Assembly: GCA_016206515.1 (NCBI GenBank)
Contig: JACQRN010000003.1
Span: forward strand, 1 to 8,473
Origin: Planctomycetota bacterium
Lineage (GTDB): Bacteria; Planctomycetota; SBBH01; JACQRN01
Length of the DNA stretch: 8,473 bases
Reading direction: 5' to 3'
Shown in pieces: positions 1 to 7,350 of this stretch (the stretch's first letter is position 1; each line of letters starts with the position of its first letter). A program made the position numbers and the translations under genes. The notes beneath the pieces are model-generated. The model was given only the letters and a program-made list of their open reading frames with translations. It made no database searches and was not told the DNA's origin.

Positions 1-108
1 ACCCGCGAAGTCCGTCCGGTCTTCGAGTTCCGCACCGACGGCTCCGTCCAGGCCGCGGGACCCTACATCGACCAGATCGAGATCCTCGACAAGGCCACGG
101 GGCAGTAG
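1..108 (+). CDS. C-terminal end of an unidentified protein (5' end outside window)
   Basis: Frame 1 is open from the left edge to a TAG at 106-108 and gives 35 residues, ending in DKATGQ. The stretch FRTDGSVQAAGPYIDQIEIL reads as a beta-strand-rich segment. It resembles the closing strands of MAM/immune-inhibitor-A-like modules of secreted proteases, where a pattern such as 'F.f.tDGS....GpyID.i.I' is common. That resemblance comes from memory, is weak, and too little of the protein is present to name a function. The gene converges on maeB with only 17 bases between the two stop codons. Codon use is GC-rich like its neighbours. Confidence 0.6.
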   Translation, partial: TREVRPVFEFRTDGSVQAAGPYIDQIEILDKATGQ

Positions 109-125
109 GCCGCGAGCGGCGGCTT

Positions 126-2381
126 CTACAACACCCTCTCCTGCGCCTCGACGGACGTGAGAGCGGCCATGCTCACGATCTCCGAGACCGACGACGCGTC
201 GCTCAGGATGTTCACCGGCTTCGCCATCCCCATCAGGATCGGGCCGATCGCGGAGGCCCCCGCCACGCGGTGGATCAGCTTGTAGGCGATATTCCCCGCG
301 TTGAGGTCCGGGAAGATCAGGATGTTGGCGTCCCCGAGGACGCGGGAGAACGGGAATAGCGACTGCGCGTGATCGGGCGAGACGGCCGTATCGATCTGCA
401 TCTCGCCATCGCACGTCAGGCCCGGGTCGAGCCGGCGCGTGATCTCCATCGCCTCCCGCGACTTCCCGGTGAGCGGGTGGCGCGTGCTCCCGAAGTTCGA
501 GAACGACAGGAACGCGACGCGGGGCTCGATCTCGAAGAACTGCGCGACCCCGGCGGCGGCCAGGGCGATCTCCGCCATCTGCTGGGCGGTCGGCTCGATG
601 TTCACGGTCGTGTCCGCGAAGAGGAACGTCCGTTGCTCCAGGGCGAGGATGTACAGCCCCGCGACGACGCGCCGGCCCGGGGCGAGGCCGATCACCTGAA
701 GGGCTGGCCGGATCGTGTCGGCGTACGAGCGCGTGATCCCGGACAGCACCCCGTCGGCGTCCCCCCGCTGGACCATCATGGCGCCGAAGTAGTTCGGCAT
801 CCGGATGCGCCGCAGGCACTCCGCGCGGGTGAACCCCTTTCGCTCGCGCTGGCGGTACAACTCGTCCGTGTAGGCGCCCAGGCGCCCGTCGGCGCGCGGG
901 TCGATCATCGCGACGTCCCCGAGGTCGAGCCCCATGTCCCGGATCTTCGCCTGCAGCCCCGCCGGGTCCCCCAGCAGGATCGGCTTGGCGAGCCCCTCGT
1001 CGACGATCTCCTGGCACGCCTTGAGGATCGATTCGTTCTCCCCCTCCGGGAAGACGATCCGCTTCGGGGCGCCCCTCGCCTTCGTGAGGATGGTGCGGAA
1101 CACCTCCTGCGACCGGTCGAGGCGGGCCGCCAGGGAGAGCCGGTACGCCGGCATGTCCTGGATCGGCAGGCGGGCCACGCCGGACTCGATCGCCGCATGG
1201 GCGACCGCCGGCGCCACCCACGACATCACGCGGGCGTCGAACGGCTTCGGGATGATGTACTCGGGGCCGAACCGAAGTTCGGCCATGCCGTACGCCTTGG
1301 CGACGACCGGCGGGACCGGCTCGCGGGCCAGGGCCGCCAGGGCCCGCGACGCGGCCTTCTCCATCTGGCGGGAGATCCTCCGCGCGCGGACGTCCAGCGC
1401 GCCGCGGAAGACGAACGGGTATCCGAGCACGTTGTTCACCTGGTTCGGGAAGTCGGACCGCCCCGTCGCGACGATGGCGTCCGGCCGCGCCTGGCGGGCC
1501 TCCTCGTAGCCGATCTCGGGGATGGGGTTGGCCAGCGCGAAGATCAAGGGCTTCGGGGCCATCGCAGAGAGCATCGGCGCCTCGACGGCGTTGGCGACCG
1601 AGACCCCCACGAAGACGTCGGCCCCCTTCAGCGCCTGCGCCAGCGTCCGGTGCGGGGTCTTCCGGACGTACGCCTCCTTGTAGCGGTTCATCCCCGACCT
1701 CCGCCCCTCGTGCAGGACCCCCTTCGAGTCGCACATCAGGATCCGCTTGGGGTCGGCGCCGAGGTCCACGAACAGGTTGGCGCAGGCGATCGCGGCCGCC
1801 CCCGCCCCGTTGACGACGATGTTCACCTCCCCGATCCCTTTGCCGACCAGCTCGAGCCCGTTGATCAGGGCCGCGGACGTGATGATCGCGGTCCCGTGCT
1901 GGTCGTCGTGGAAGACCGGGATGTCGAGGGTCTCGGTCAGCCGGCGCTCGATCTCGAAGCACTCGGGGGCGCGGATGTCCTCCAGGTTGATCCCGCCGAA
2001 GGTCGGCGAGATCAGCTGAACGGTCCGGACGAACTCGTCGACGTCGAGGGTGTTGACCTCGATGTCGAACACGTCGATGTCGGCGAAGCGCTTGAACAGG
2101 ACCGCCTTCCCCTCGAAGACCGGCTTGCCGGAGAGCGCGCCGATGTTCCCGAGCCCCAGGACGGCGGTGCCGTTCGAGATGACCGCGACCAGGTTCCCCT
2201 TGATCGTGTAGCGGTAGGCGTCGTCGGGGTTCTTCTGGATCGCCAGGCACGGTTCCGCGACGCCGGGCGTGTACGCCAGCGACAGGTCCCTCTGCGTGAG
2301 GCACGGCTTCGTGGGTCGGACCTCGATCTTTCCCCTGCGCCCGTTCTCGTGGTAATCCAGGGCATCCTGTGGCCGGATCAT
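126..2381 (-). CDS. maeB: Malic enzyme with C-terminal phosphotransacetylase-like domain (MaeB type)
   Basis: Oxidative decarboxylation of malate to pyruvate and CO2 with reduction of NAD(P)+ (NADP+ is usual for MaeB); cytosolic. The protein is 751 aa, the usual length of MaeB fusions. The malic N-domain (about 15-155) has SLAYTPGVAEPC with the likely catalytic Tyr37, GKAVLFK (Lys92/Lys97 region), the acidic pair in INLEDIRAPE (Glu134, Asp135) and IPVFHDDQHGT (Asp159, Asp160) for the metal. The nucleotide-binding domain (about 160-400) has NGAGAAAIA at 191-199, FALANPIPEI and NQVNNVLGYPFVFRGALD. The PTA-like domain (about 425-751) starts near RIVFPEGENE and includes SYADTIRPALQ and PDLNAGNIAYKL. 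In E. coli MaeB this domain is regulatory (acetyl-CoA) rather than catalytic; the same is inferred here. The start is the ATG at 2381, because MIRPQDALDYHE fits the family N-terminus. The frame stays open further upstream but only inside ftcD. The G-rich run before the ATG is a plausible ribosome binding site. It lies 2 bases after the ftcD stop, so probably the second gene of an operon. Confidence 0.96.
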   Translation of the reverse strand: MIRPQDALDYHENGRRGKIEVRPTKPCLTQRDLSLAYTPGVAEPCLAIQKNPDDAYRYTIKGNLVAVISNGTAVLGLGNIGALSGKPVFEGKAVLFKRFADIDVFDIEVNTLDVDEFVRTVQLISPTFGGINLEDIRAPECFEIERRLTETLDIPVFHDDQHGTAIITSAALINGLELVGKGIGEVNIVVNGAGAAAIACANLFVDLGADPKRILMCDSKGVLHEGRRSGMNRYKEAYVRKTPHRTLAQALKGADVFVGVSVANAVEAPMLSAMAPKPLIFALANPIPEIGYEEARQARPDAIVATGRSDFPNQVNNVLGYPFVFRGALDVRARRISRQMEKAASRALAALAREPVPPVVAKAYGMAELRFGPEYIIPKPFDARVMSWVAPAVAHAAIESGVARLPIQDMPAYRLSLAARLDRSQEVFRTILTKARGAPKRIVFPEGENESILKACQEIVDEGLAKPILLGDPAGLQAKIRDMGLDLGDVAMIDPRADGRLGAYTDELYRQRERKGFTRAECLRRIRMPNYFGAMMVQRGDADGVLSGITRSYADTIRPALQVIGLAPGRRVVAGLYILALEQRTFLFADTTVNIEPTAQQMAEIALAAAGVAQFFEIEPRVAFLSFSNFGSTRHPLTGKSREAMEITRRLDPGLTCDGEMQIDTAVSPDHAQSLFPFSRVLGDANILIFPDLNAGNIAYKLIHRVAGASAIGPILMGMAKPVNILSDASSVSEIVSMAALTSVEAQERVL

Positions 2382-2383
2382 CG

Positions 2384-3937
2384 CTAGGTCCCCCCCTCCC
2401 CACCCCCCGCCAGGCGTTCCGTGGAGATCTTCTCGATCTCCCCCGCCAGGCGGTCCGACTCCCGTTCCATGTCGGCGCACCGCTCGGCCGCCTCCCGGAA
2501 CAGGTCTTCCTTCCCCTTCAGATTGATCCGCACATTCCTGGCGGCGCCCCGGACGGACGTCCGTGCGAGGAGCGCCCCGACCGCCGCGTCGCTGACGGCA
2601 TGGACCGGGCCGTGCCGCGCGACCTCGACGAGCGCGCGCAGGACGCCCTGTCCGGCGTCCATCACATCGAGGGGGACGTCGATCGCCTGGCGCAGCGCCA
2701 CGTCGATTGCGTGGCGGCGCTGCGCCTTCTCCTCCGGGCTCCCCTTCGGCAGGCGCATCGCACGGACGTACCCTTCATACGCCGCGGCATCCCGGTCGAC
2801 CAGGGTCTGCAGGCGAGCGCGGAGCGAGGCGAGGTCGGAAGCGGAACTCCCGAGCGGTTCGGCGGCGCCTTTCGCTTCGGCAAGGCGGCAGACCATCTCG
2901 CCGAGCGCCGCCCCCAGCGCTCCCGCCAGGGCGGAGGCGCTCCCGCCCCCGGGGGTCGGAGCGGGCGAGGCGACCGCCGCGAGGAAACGCCCCACCCCCC
3001 ACGCCGGCTGGGGGTCGTCGGAGCCCCCCCCCAGCCCCTGGGACTCGAGTTGCCGCTCCAGGATCTGCCCGTCCCGGAAATCGCGGGGGGAGAGCAGGTC
3101 GATCGCCGAGCGGACGAGCGCCTCCCGGGGGATGAGGCCGACCACCTCCGACTCCAGGATCTGCGCCCCGGCCTCGCGCGCCTTCTCCTCCACGGCGCGA
3201 TACGCCCGGCCGGGGGAGGTGCGCTCGTAATCGACGAGGTTCATGGAGACCTGCGCGAGGTTCCTCTGCGCGATCCGGAATCCGGCCGCCTTTACGGCGG
3301 GGAGCCCCCCTCCCTTCTCCCGGATCCCGGAGGCGATCCGCTTCGCCAGGGGGAGGTCGTCCGTCTTGAGATTGACGTTGAAGGCGATCAGGGGGCCGCG
3401 CACGCCGATCGCGGTGGCTCCCGCGGTCGGATGGATCCGATGCGGGCCGAAATCGGGCTCCACGGCGCTTTCGGAGCCGAGGCGCTCGCGCAGCCCCTCG
3501 AACTCCCCCTTGCGGATGTCGGCGAGATTCCGCCGGTCCGGCCGCAGCGCGGCGTCCTCGTAGAGGAAGACCGGGATCCCCAGTTCCTCCCCCACCCGGC
3601 GAGCGAGCGCGCGGGCGAGTTCCACGCACTCCGGGCGGGTGATCCCCCGCACCGGAACGAGCGGACAGACGTCGGTCGCCCCCATCCGGGGGTGTTCCCC
3701 CTTGTGGGCGTTCAGGTCGATCAGGTCGCGCGCCTTGGCGATCGCCCGGAATGCGGCCTCGACGACGGCCCGCGGCGGGCCGGCAAACGTCACGACGGCC
3801 CGGTGGTGGTCGGCGTCCATCTCCGACCCCAGGAGCGCGACGTCCCCCCCCTCCAGGATCGCCCGCACGATCTGTCCGAGGCGCGCGGCGTCGCGCCCCT
3901 CGCTGAAGTTAGGCACGCACTGGACGACGGCGGACAA
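2384..3937 (-). CDS. ftcD: Bifunctional glutamate formiminotransferase / formimidoyltetrahydrofolate cyclodeaminase
   Basis: Transfers the formimino group of formiminoglutamate to tetrahydrofolate, then cyclises it to 5,10-methenyl-THF with release of ammonia. It links histidine breakdown to the one-carbon pool; cytosolic. With the TTG at 3937 as start the protein is 517 aa, close to the animal fusion (about 540 aa). The formiminotransferase part (about 1-300) opens with VQCVPNFSEGRD and has NAHKGEHPRMGATDV, whose His82 aligns with the catalytic His82 known from pig FTCD. It also has GPHRIHPTAGATAIGVRGPL and NLAQVSMNLVDY. A Gly-rich linker (about 301-310) follows. The cyclodeaminase part (about 313-505) has SPAPTPGGGSASALAGALG and VSDAAVGALLART. 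The TTG is chosen because it precedes VVQCVPNF by two codons and no ATG or GTG lies nearby upstream; the frame stays open upstream only as antisense of malQ. No Shine-Dalgarno is seen before it. No hut genes are in the window. Probable first gene of an ftcD-maeB unit. Confidence 0.94.
   Translation of the reverse strand: MSAVVQCVPNFSEGRDAARLGQIVRAILEGGDVALLGSEMDADHHRAVVTFAGPPRAVVEAAFRAIAKARDLIDLNAHKGEHPRMGATDVCPLVPVRGITRPECVELARALARRVGEELGIPVFLYEDAALRPDRRNLADIRKGEFEGLRERLGSESAVEPDFGPHRIHPTAGATAIGVRGPLIAFNVNLKTDDLPLAKRIASGIREKGGGLPAVKAAGFRIAQRNLAQVSMNLVDYERTSPGRAYRAVEEKAREAGAQILESEVVGLIPREALVRSAIDLLSPRDFRDGQILERQLESQGLGGGSDDPQPAWGVGRFLAAVASPAPTPGGGSASALAGALGAALGEMVCRLAEAKGAAEPLGSSASDLASLRARLQTLVDRDAAAYEGYVRAMRLPKGSPEEKAQRRHAIDVALRQAIDVPLDVMDAGQGVLRALVEVARHGPVHAVSDAAVGALLARTSVRGAARNVRINLKGKEDLFREAAERCADMERESDRLAGEIEKISTERLAGGGEGGT
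2390..2400 (-). promoter_or_regulatory. G-rich ribosome binding site of maeB, inside the ftcD 3' end
   Basis: On the minus strand, GGGAGGGGGGG lies 8 bases before the maeB ATG at 2381 and also encodes the Gly-rich C-terminus of FtcD (GGGEGGT). It supports ATG 2381 as the true start and suggests translational coupling across the TAG-CG-ATG junction. Confidence 0.5.
3024..3032. repeat. C9 (G9 on coding strand) homopolymer in the ftcD inter-domain linker
   Basis: Nine consecutive C bases on the plus strand encode Gly303-305 of FtcD, in the linker between the formiminotransferase and cyclodeaminase domains. A one-base slip would leave the first domain intact and remove the second. Confidence 0.9.
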
Positions 3938-3944
3938 GGCGTGG

Positions 3945-3950
3945 ATTATA
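3945..3950 (-). promoter_or_regulatory. Candidate -10 box (TATAAT) for ftcD-maeB
   Basis: A perfect TATAAT on the minus strand is the only AT-rich spot in the area. Seven bases separate it from the ftcD TTG, so transcription would start at or within a base or two of the start codon and give a leaderless or nearly leaderless message. This fits the absence of a Shine-Dalgarno. No convincing -35 is seen 16-18 bases upstream, where the DNA is GC-rich malQ coding sequence. Chance occurrence cannot be excluded. Confidence 0.45.
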
Positions 3951-3954
3951 GGAG
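3951..3954 (+). promoter_or_regulatory. Ribosome binding site of malQ
   Basis: GGAG lies 7 bases before the ATG at 3962 and supports that start within a frame that is open for over 500 codons upstream. It directly abuts the minus-strand TATAAT, so the two opposite genes share one short control stretch. Confidence 0.7.
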
Positions 3955-3961
3955 CAAGTCC

Positions 3962-5467
3962 ATGGACCGGCGAGCCAGCGGCGTCCTGCTGCATCCGACA
4001 TCGCTGCCTGGACCGGGGCCCTGCGGCGACCTCGGCCCGGCCGCCTGCCGTTTCGCACAGAGTCTCGGCGCCTCCGCCCAATCCTGGTGGCAGGTCCTGC
4101 CGACGGTGCCGCCCGGGGCGGGGAACTCCCCCTACCACGCCCCCTCCACCTTCGCGGGAAGCCCGCTGCTCGTCAGCCCCGAGCGCCTCTACGAGGAGGG
4201 GCTCCTGGCCGCGCCCCCCTCCCCCGTGGGCGGGTCCCCCGACCGTGTCGACTACCCGGCGGCGCGGAGGATCCGGGAGGGATGCCTGAGGTCGGCCTTC
4301 GATCGGTTCGCCGCTCGCGCGTCCCCCTCCGAACGGGACCGTCTCGAGTCGTTCTGCAGGGAGAATGCGGCCTGGCTGGACGACCATGCGCTGTACACGG
4401 CCCTGCATCGGATGTACGGGGCCGCATCCTGGACCTGTTGGCCCGCGCCCCTGCGCGAGCGGCGGGGCGACGCCCTGACGGAGGCGCGCCGCTCGCTGCG
4501 CATGGAGATCCGCCGCGAGCAATTCACGCAGTATCAGTTCCATCGGCAGTGGTCGGACCTTAGGTCGCTCTGTGCCCGGCTCGGGGTCGGCCTCCTCGGG
4601 GATGTCCCGATCTACGTGGCGCACGAGAGCGCCGACGTATGGGCGCACCAGGACCTGTTCCAACTGGATGCGGTGGGGATCCCCACGGTCGTCGCGGGGG
4701 TCCCGCCGGACTACTTCAGCGAGACCGGACAGCGGTGGGGGAATCCCTTGTATCGATGGGATCGCCTGCGCGCCGACGGATACCTCTGGTGGATCGACCG
4801 TCTGGAGGCGGCGCTGCGGCGGTTCGACGCCGTTCGGCTGGATCACTTCATCGGCTTCCAGAACTATTGGGAGATCCCGGCCCAGGCCGCCACGGCGAAG
4901 GACGGCCGGTGGGTGGAGGGACCCGGCGCCCACTTCTTCGAGGAGGTCCTGCGCAGGCTGGGAAAGGTCCCCTTCGTCGCCGAGGACCTGGGGGTCGCCA
5001 CCCCCGCCGTACGCGCATTGCGGGACAGGTTCGGCTGGCCAGGGCTTCGTGTGATGCAGTTCGGCCTCCTGGACGGACGGTCGGACAACGAGCACCTGCC
5101 CGCGAACTACCCGCGCCGCTGCGTGGCGTACACGGGGACCCACGACAACAACACCTCCGTGGGTTGGTTCCGGGACGAAACGTCGCCCGCCGCGCGCTCG
5201 TCCGCCCTGCGGCATCTGGGGAGCGACGGCGCGGCGGTCCACCGGGACATGGTGAGGGCCCTCTTCCGCTCGGAGGCGGATCTCGTCGTCGTCCCCGTGC
5301 AGGATCTGCTGGGGCTCGGATCGGAGGCCCGCATGAACCGGCCCGGCACGGCGCTCGGGAATTGGGAGTGGCGCCTGCGCCCGGAGGCGATGGGGGACGA
5401 TGTCGTCGATTCCCTGCGCGCCCTCACGGAGGCGTGCGGGCGCGGATCCCGGGCCGGGGCGGCGTGA
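3962..5467 (+). CDS. malQ: 4-alpha-glucanotransferase (amylomaltase, GH77)
   Basis: Transfers alpha-1,4-glucan segments between maltodextrins and releases glucose; cytosolic, in maltodextrin/glycogen metabolism. The protein is 501 aa, the size of the compact Thermus-type amylomaltase (500 aa). The N-terminus GVLLHPTSLPGPGPCGDLG is the family signature. FDAVRLDHFIGF carries the nucleophile Asp294, VPFVAEDLG the acid/base Glu341, and YTGTHDNNT the third carboxylate Asp395. These match the known Thermus aquaticus triad (293/340/395) almost exactly. The substrate loop VAGVPPDYFSETGQRWGNPLY (about 243-263) and the closing MNRPGTALGNWEWRL are intact, so the enzyme should be active. The ATG at 3962 is preceded by GGAG at 3951-3954 with 7 bases between. 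The frame is open far upstream, but only as antisense of ftcD. It is divergent from ftcD across 24 bp. Its TGA at 5465-5467 overlaps the glgB GTG, which implies coupled translation. Confidence 0.96.
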   Translation: MDRRASGVLLHPTSLPGPGPCGDLGPAACRFAQSLGASAQSWWQVLPTVPPGAGNSPYHAPSTFAGSPLLVSPERLYEEGLLAAPPSPVGGSPDRVDYPAARRIREGCLRSAFDRFAARASPSERDRLESFCRENAAWLDDHALYTALHRMYGAASWTCWPAPLRERRGDALTEARRSLRMEIRREQFTQYQFHRQWSDLRSLCARLGVGLLGDVPIYVAHESADVWAHQDLFQLDAVGIPTVVAGVPPDYFSETGQRWGNPLYRWDRLRADGYLWWIDRLEAALRRFDAVRLDHFIGFQNYWEIPAQAATAKDGRWVEGPGAHFFEEVLRRLGKVPFVAEDLGVATPAVRALRDRFGWPGLRVMQFGLLDGRSDNEHLPANYPRRCVAYTGTHDNNTSVGWFRDETSPAARSSALRHLGSDGAAVHRDMVRALFRSEADLVVVPVQDLLGLGSEARMNRPGTALGNWEWRLRPEAMGDDVVDSLRALTEACGRGSRAGAA

Positions 5468-7350
5468 CGATCCTGGGCGATACGGATCTCCATCTCTTCG
5501 GCGAGGGGACGCACGAGGGGATCCACGAGAAGCTCGGCGCCCACGCCGGGAGGGCGGCCGGCGTCGAGGGCGTGCATTTCGCCGTCTGGGCGCCCAACGC
5601 GCGCTCCGTCAGCGTCGTGAGCGACTTCAACGGGTGGGACCCCCGGGCCGATCCGATGCGTTGCCTCGGCGACTCCGGCGTCTGGGCGCGTTTCGTTGGG
5701 GGGGTGCGCCCCGGCGCCCTCTACAAATACGCCGTCGAGACGGGCGCGGGCGAGGTGCTCTCGAAGGTCGATCCGTTCGCCCTGTGCATGGAGGCGCCGC
5801 CCCGGACCGCCTGCGTCGTGGTGGGGCCGTCGAGAAGACCCGCGGACACCCCGGCCTCGCGCCGGGAGGGACAGCCCCCCCCCCACCAGCGCCCCCTGTC
5901 GATCTATGAGGTCCACCTCGGATCCTGGCGGCGTGTCGTCGAGGAGGGGGATCGGCCCCTGGGGTACAGGGAGATCGCGCCGCTCCTGGCCGACTACGTT
6001 GACGACATGGGTTTCACCCATGTGGAGTTTCTCCCGATCATGGAACATCCGTTCGGGGGGTCGTGGGGATACCAGGTGGGCGGCTACTTCGCGCCGTCGA
6101 GGCGGTTCGGGGATCCGGACGACTTCCGTTTTCTCGTCGACACGCTGCACGAGCGCGGGATCGGCGTGATCCTGGACTGGGTGCCCGCCCACTTCCCGCG
6201 CGACGCGTGGGGGCTCGGGCGGTTCGACGGGACCGCGCTCTACGAGCATCTCGACCCGCGCGAGGGGATGACGCCGGACTGGGGGACCTACGTCTTCAAT
6301 TACGGCCGTCGCGAGGTCCGATCCTTCCTCCTGTCCAACGCCTTCCACTGGCTCGGAGGGTTCGGGGTCGACGGCCTGCGGCTCGACGCCGTGGCCTCCA
6401 TGCTCTACCGCGACTACAGCCGGCCGCCGGGCGGCTGGATTCCGAACCGTTTCGGCGGGCGGGAGAACCTCGAGGCGATCTCATTCCTGAAGGATCTCAA
6501 CGAGCGGATCCATGCGCGCTTCCCCGGCGTGCTCATGATCGCGGAGGAGTCGACCGCATGGCCGCTCGTAAGCCGTCCCACGCACTCCGGCGGGCTCGGG
6601 TTCGGCTTCAAGTGGAACATGGGGTGGATGCACGACACCCTGGCGTACTTCGCCAGGGATCCGGTCCATCGTCGTCACCACCACGGGCACCTCACCTTCG
6701 GCCTCCTGTACGCCTGGAGCGAGAACTTCATCCTCCCCCTCTCCCACGACGAGGTGGTGCACGGGAAGGGGTCGATCCTGGGGAGGATGCCGGGCGGGGA
6801 GGAGCAGGCCCTGGCGAACGTGAGGGCGCTGTACGCGCACATGTGGGCGCACCCGGGCAAGAAGCTCCTCTTCATGGGGGGCGAGTTCGCCCAGCGCCGG
6901 GAGTGGAACCACGACAGGAGCCTCGACTGGCACCTGCTCTCCCGCCCCGGCCACCGCGGGGTCCAGCGTCTCGTGCGGGATCTCAACCGCCTCTACCGTT
7001 CCGAGCCGGCCCTCTGGGAGATGGACGCCCATCCGGAGGGGTTCCGCTGGCTCGATGCGGACGATGCCGGCGCGAACGTGATCGCGTTCCTGCGGCGCTC
7101 CGGCAGGGGGGGGCGGATCGTCTGCGTGTGTAACTTCTCGGGCACCCTCCGGCCGGAGTACCGCGTCCCCCTGCCGAGCCCCGGCCCCTACCGCGAGATC
7201 CTCAATACGGACGCGGCGTGCTACGGGGGCGAGAACGCCGGGAATCTCGGCACCGTGAACGCCGAACCGGTCCCGTGGAAGGGGGAGCCGTGCTCGGCCC
7301 GCGTGGTGCTGCCCCCCCTGTCGGTCCTCTGGCTCGCGGCGCCGGGGTAG
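5464..7350 (+). CDS. glgB: 1,4-alpha-glucan (glycogen) branching enzyme, GH13_9
   Basis: Cuts alpha-1,4-glucan chains and re-attaches them by alpha-1,6 links to build glycogen branches; cytosolic. The protein is 628 aa, shorter than E. coli GlgB (about 730 aa) because it lacks the extra N-terminal N1 module, as many bacterial GlgBs do. Order: lead-in DLHLFGEGTHEGIHEKLGAH; CBM48 (about 33-120, VHFAVWAPNARSVSVVSDFNGW); a Pro/Arg linker (121-143) containing a C10 tract; GH13 barrel (from about 147) with FLPIMEHPFGGSWGYQ and GVILDWVPAHFP; nucleophile Asp308 in GLRLDAVASMLY; acid/base Glu361 in LMIAEEST; third carboxylate Asp429 in LPLSHDEVVHGK; then FMGGEFAQRREWNH and a C-terminal beta domain ending VVLPPLSVLWLAAPG, a normal GlgB end. 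The start is taken as GTG at 5464, 4 bases inside malQ, because the conserved lead-in begins about 8 codons later. Only a weak G-rich run precedes it, so translation probably depends on MalQ ribosomes. Confidence 0.96.
   Translation: MTILGDTDLHLFGEGTHEGIHEKLGAHAGRAAGVEGVHFAVWAPNARSVSVVSDFNGWDPRADPMRCLGDSGVWARFVGGVRPGALYKYAVETGAGEVLSKVDPFALCMEAPPRTACVVVGPSRRPADTPASRREGQPPPHQRPLSIYEVHLGSWRRVVEEGDRPLGYREIAPLLADYVDDMGFTHVEFLPIMEHPFGGSWGYQVGGYFAPSRRFGDPDDFRFLVDTLHERGIGVILDWVPAHFPRDAWGLGRFDGTALYEHLDPREGMTPDWGTYVFNYGRREVRSFLLSNAFHWLGGFGVDGLRLDAVASMLYRDYSRPPGGWIPNRFGGRENLEAISFLKDLNERIHARFPGVLMIAEESTAWPLVSRPTHSGGLGFGFKWNMGWMHDTLAYFARDPVHRRHHHGHLTFGLLYAWSENFILPLSHDEVVHGKGSILGRMPGGEEQALANVRALYAHMWAHPGKKLLFMGGEFAQRREWNHDRSLDWHLLSRPGHRGVQRLVRDLNRLYRSEPALWEMDAHPEGFRWLDADDAGANVIAFLRRSGRGGRIVCVCNFSGTLRPEYRVPLPSPGPYREILNTDAACYGGENAGNLGTVNAEPVPWKGEPCSARVVLPPLSVLWLAAPG
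5875..5884. repeat. C10 homopolymer in the glgB inter-domain linker
   Basis: Ten consecutive C bases encode the three prolines after Gln137, and the tenth begins the next His codon. The tract lies in the linker between CBM48 and the GH13 barrel. Gain or loss of one base would shift the frame before the catalytic domain. Confidence 0.9.

Noticed and set aside
109..125. Small inverted repeat GCCGC-GA-GCGGC between the two convergent stops, as a bidirectional terminator
   Set aside because: The stem is only about 4-5 bp with a minimal loop and no T-run on either side. Such matches are common by chance at this GC content.
369..2387. A 672-codon open frame on the plus strand through maeB
   Set aside because: It is the antisense of maeB, is rich in Arg, Asp and Gly, shows no family motif, and is a GC-driven shadow frame.
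2369..3961. The malQ frame is open for 531 codons upstream of its start, suggesting a longer protein
   Set aside because: The upstream part is antisense of ftcD and has no recognisable domain. malQ has a family-like N-terminus and its own ribosome binding site at 3951.
2384..5242. The ftcD frame is open for 435 codons upstream of its start, which could suggest a 952-aa fusion protein
   Set aside because: The upstream part is antisense of malQ, which has a complete catalytic triad. FTCD homology begins at VVQCVPNF.
4639..5463. N-terminal extension of glgB within malQ
   Set aside because: It is an out-of-frame read of malQ. The conserved GlgB lead-in starts just after the GTG at 5464.
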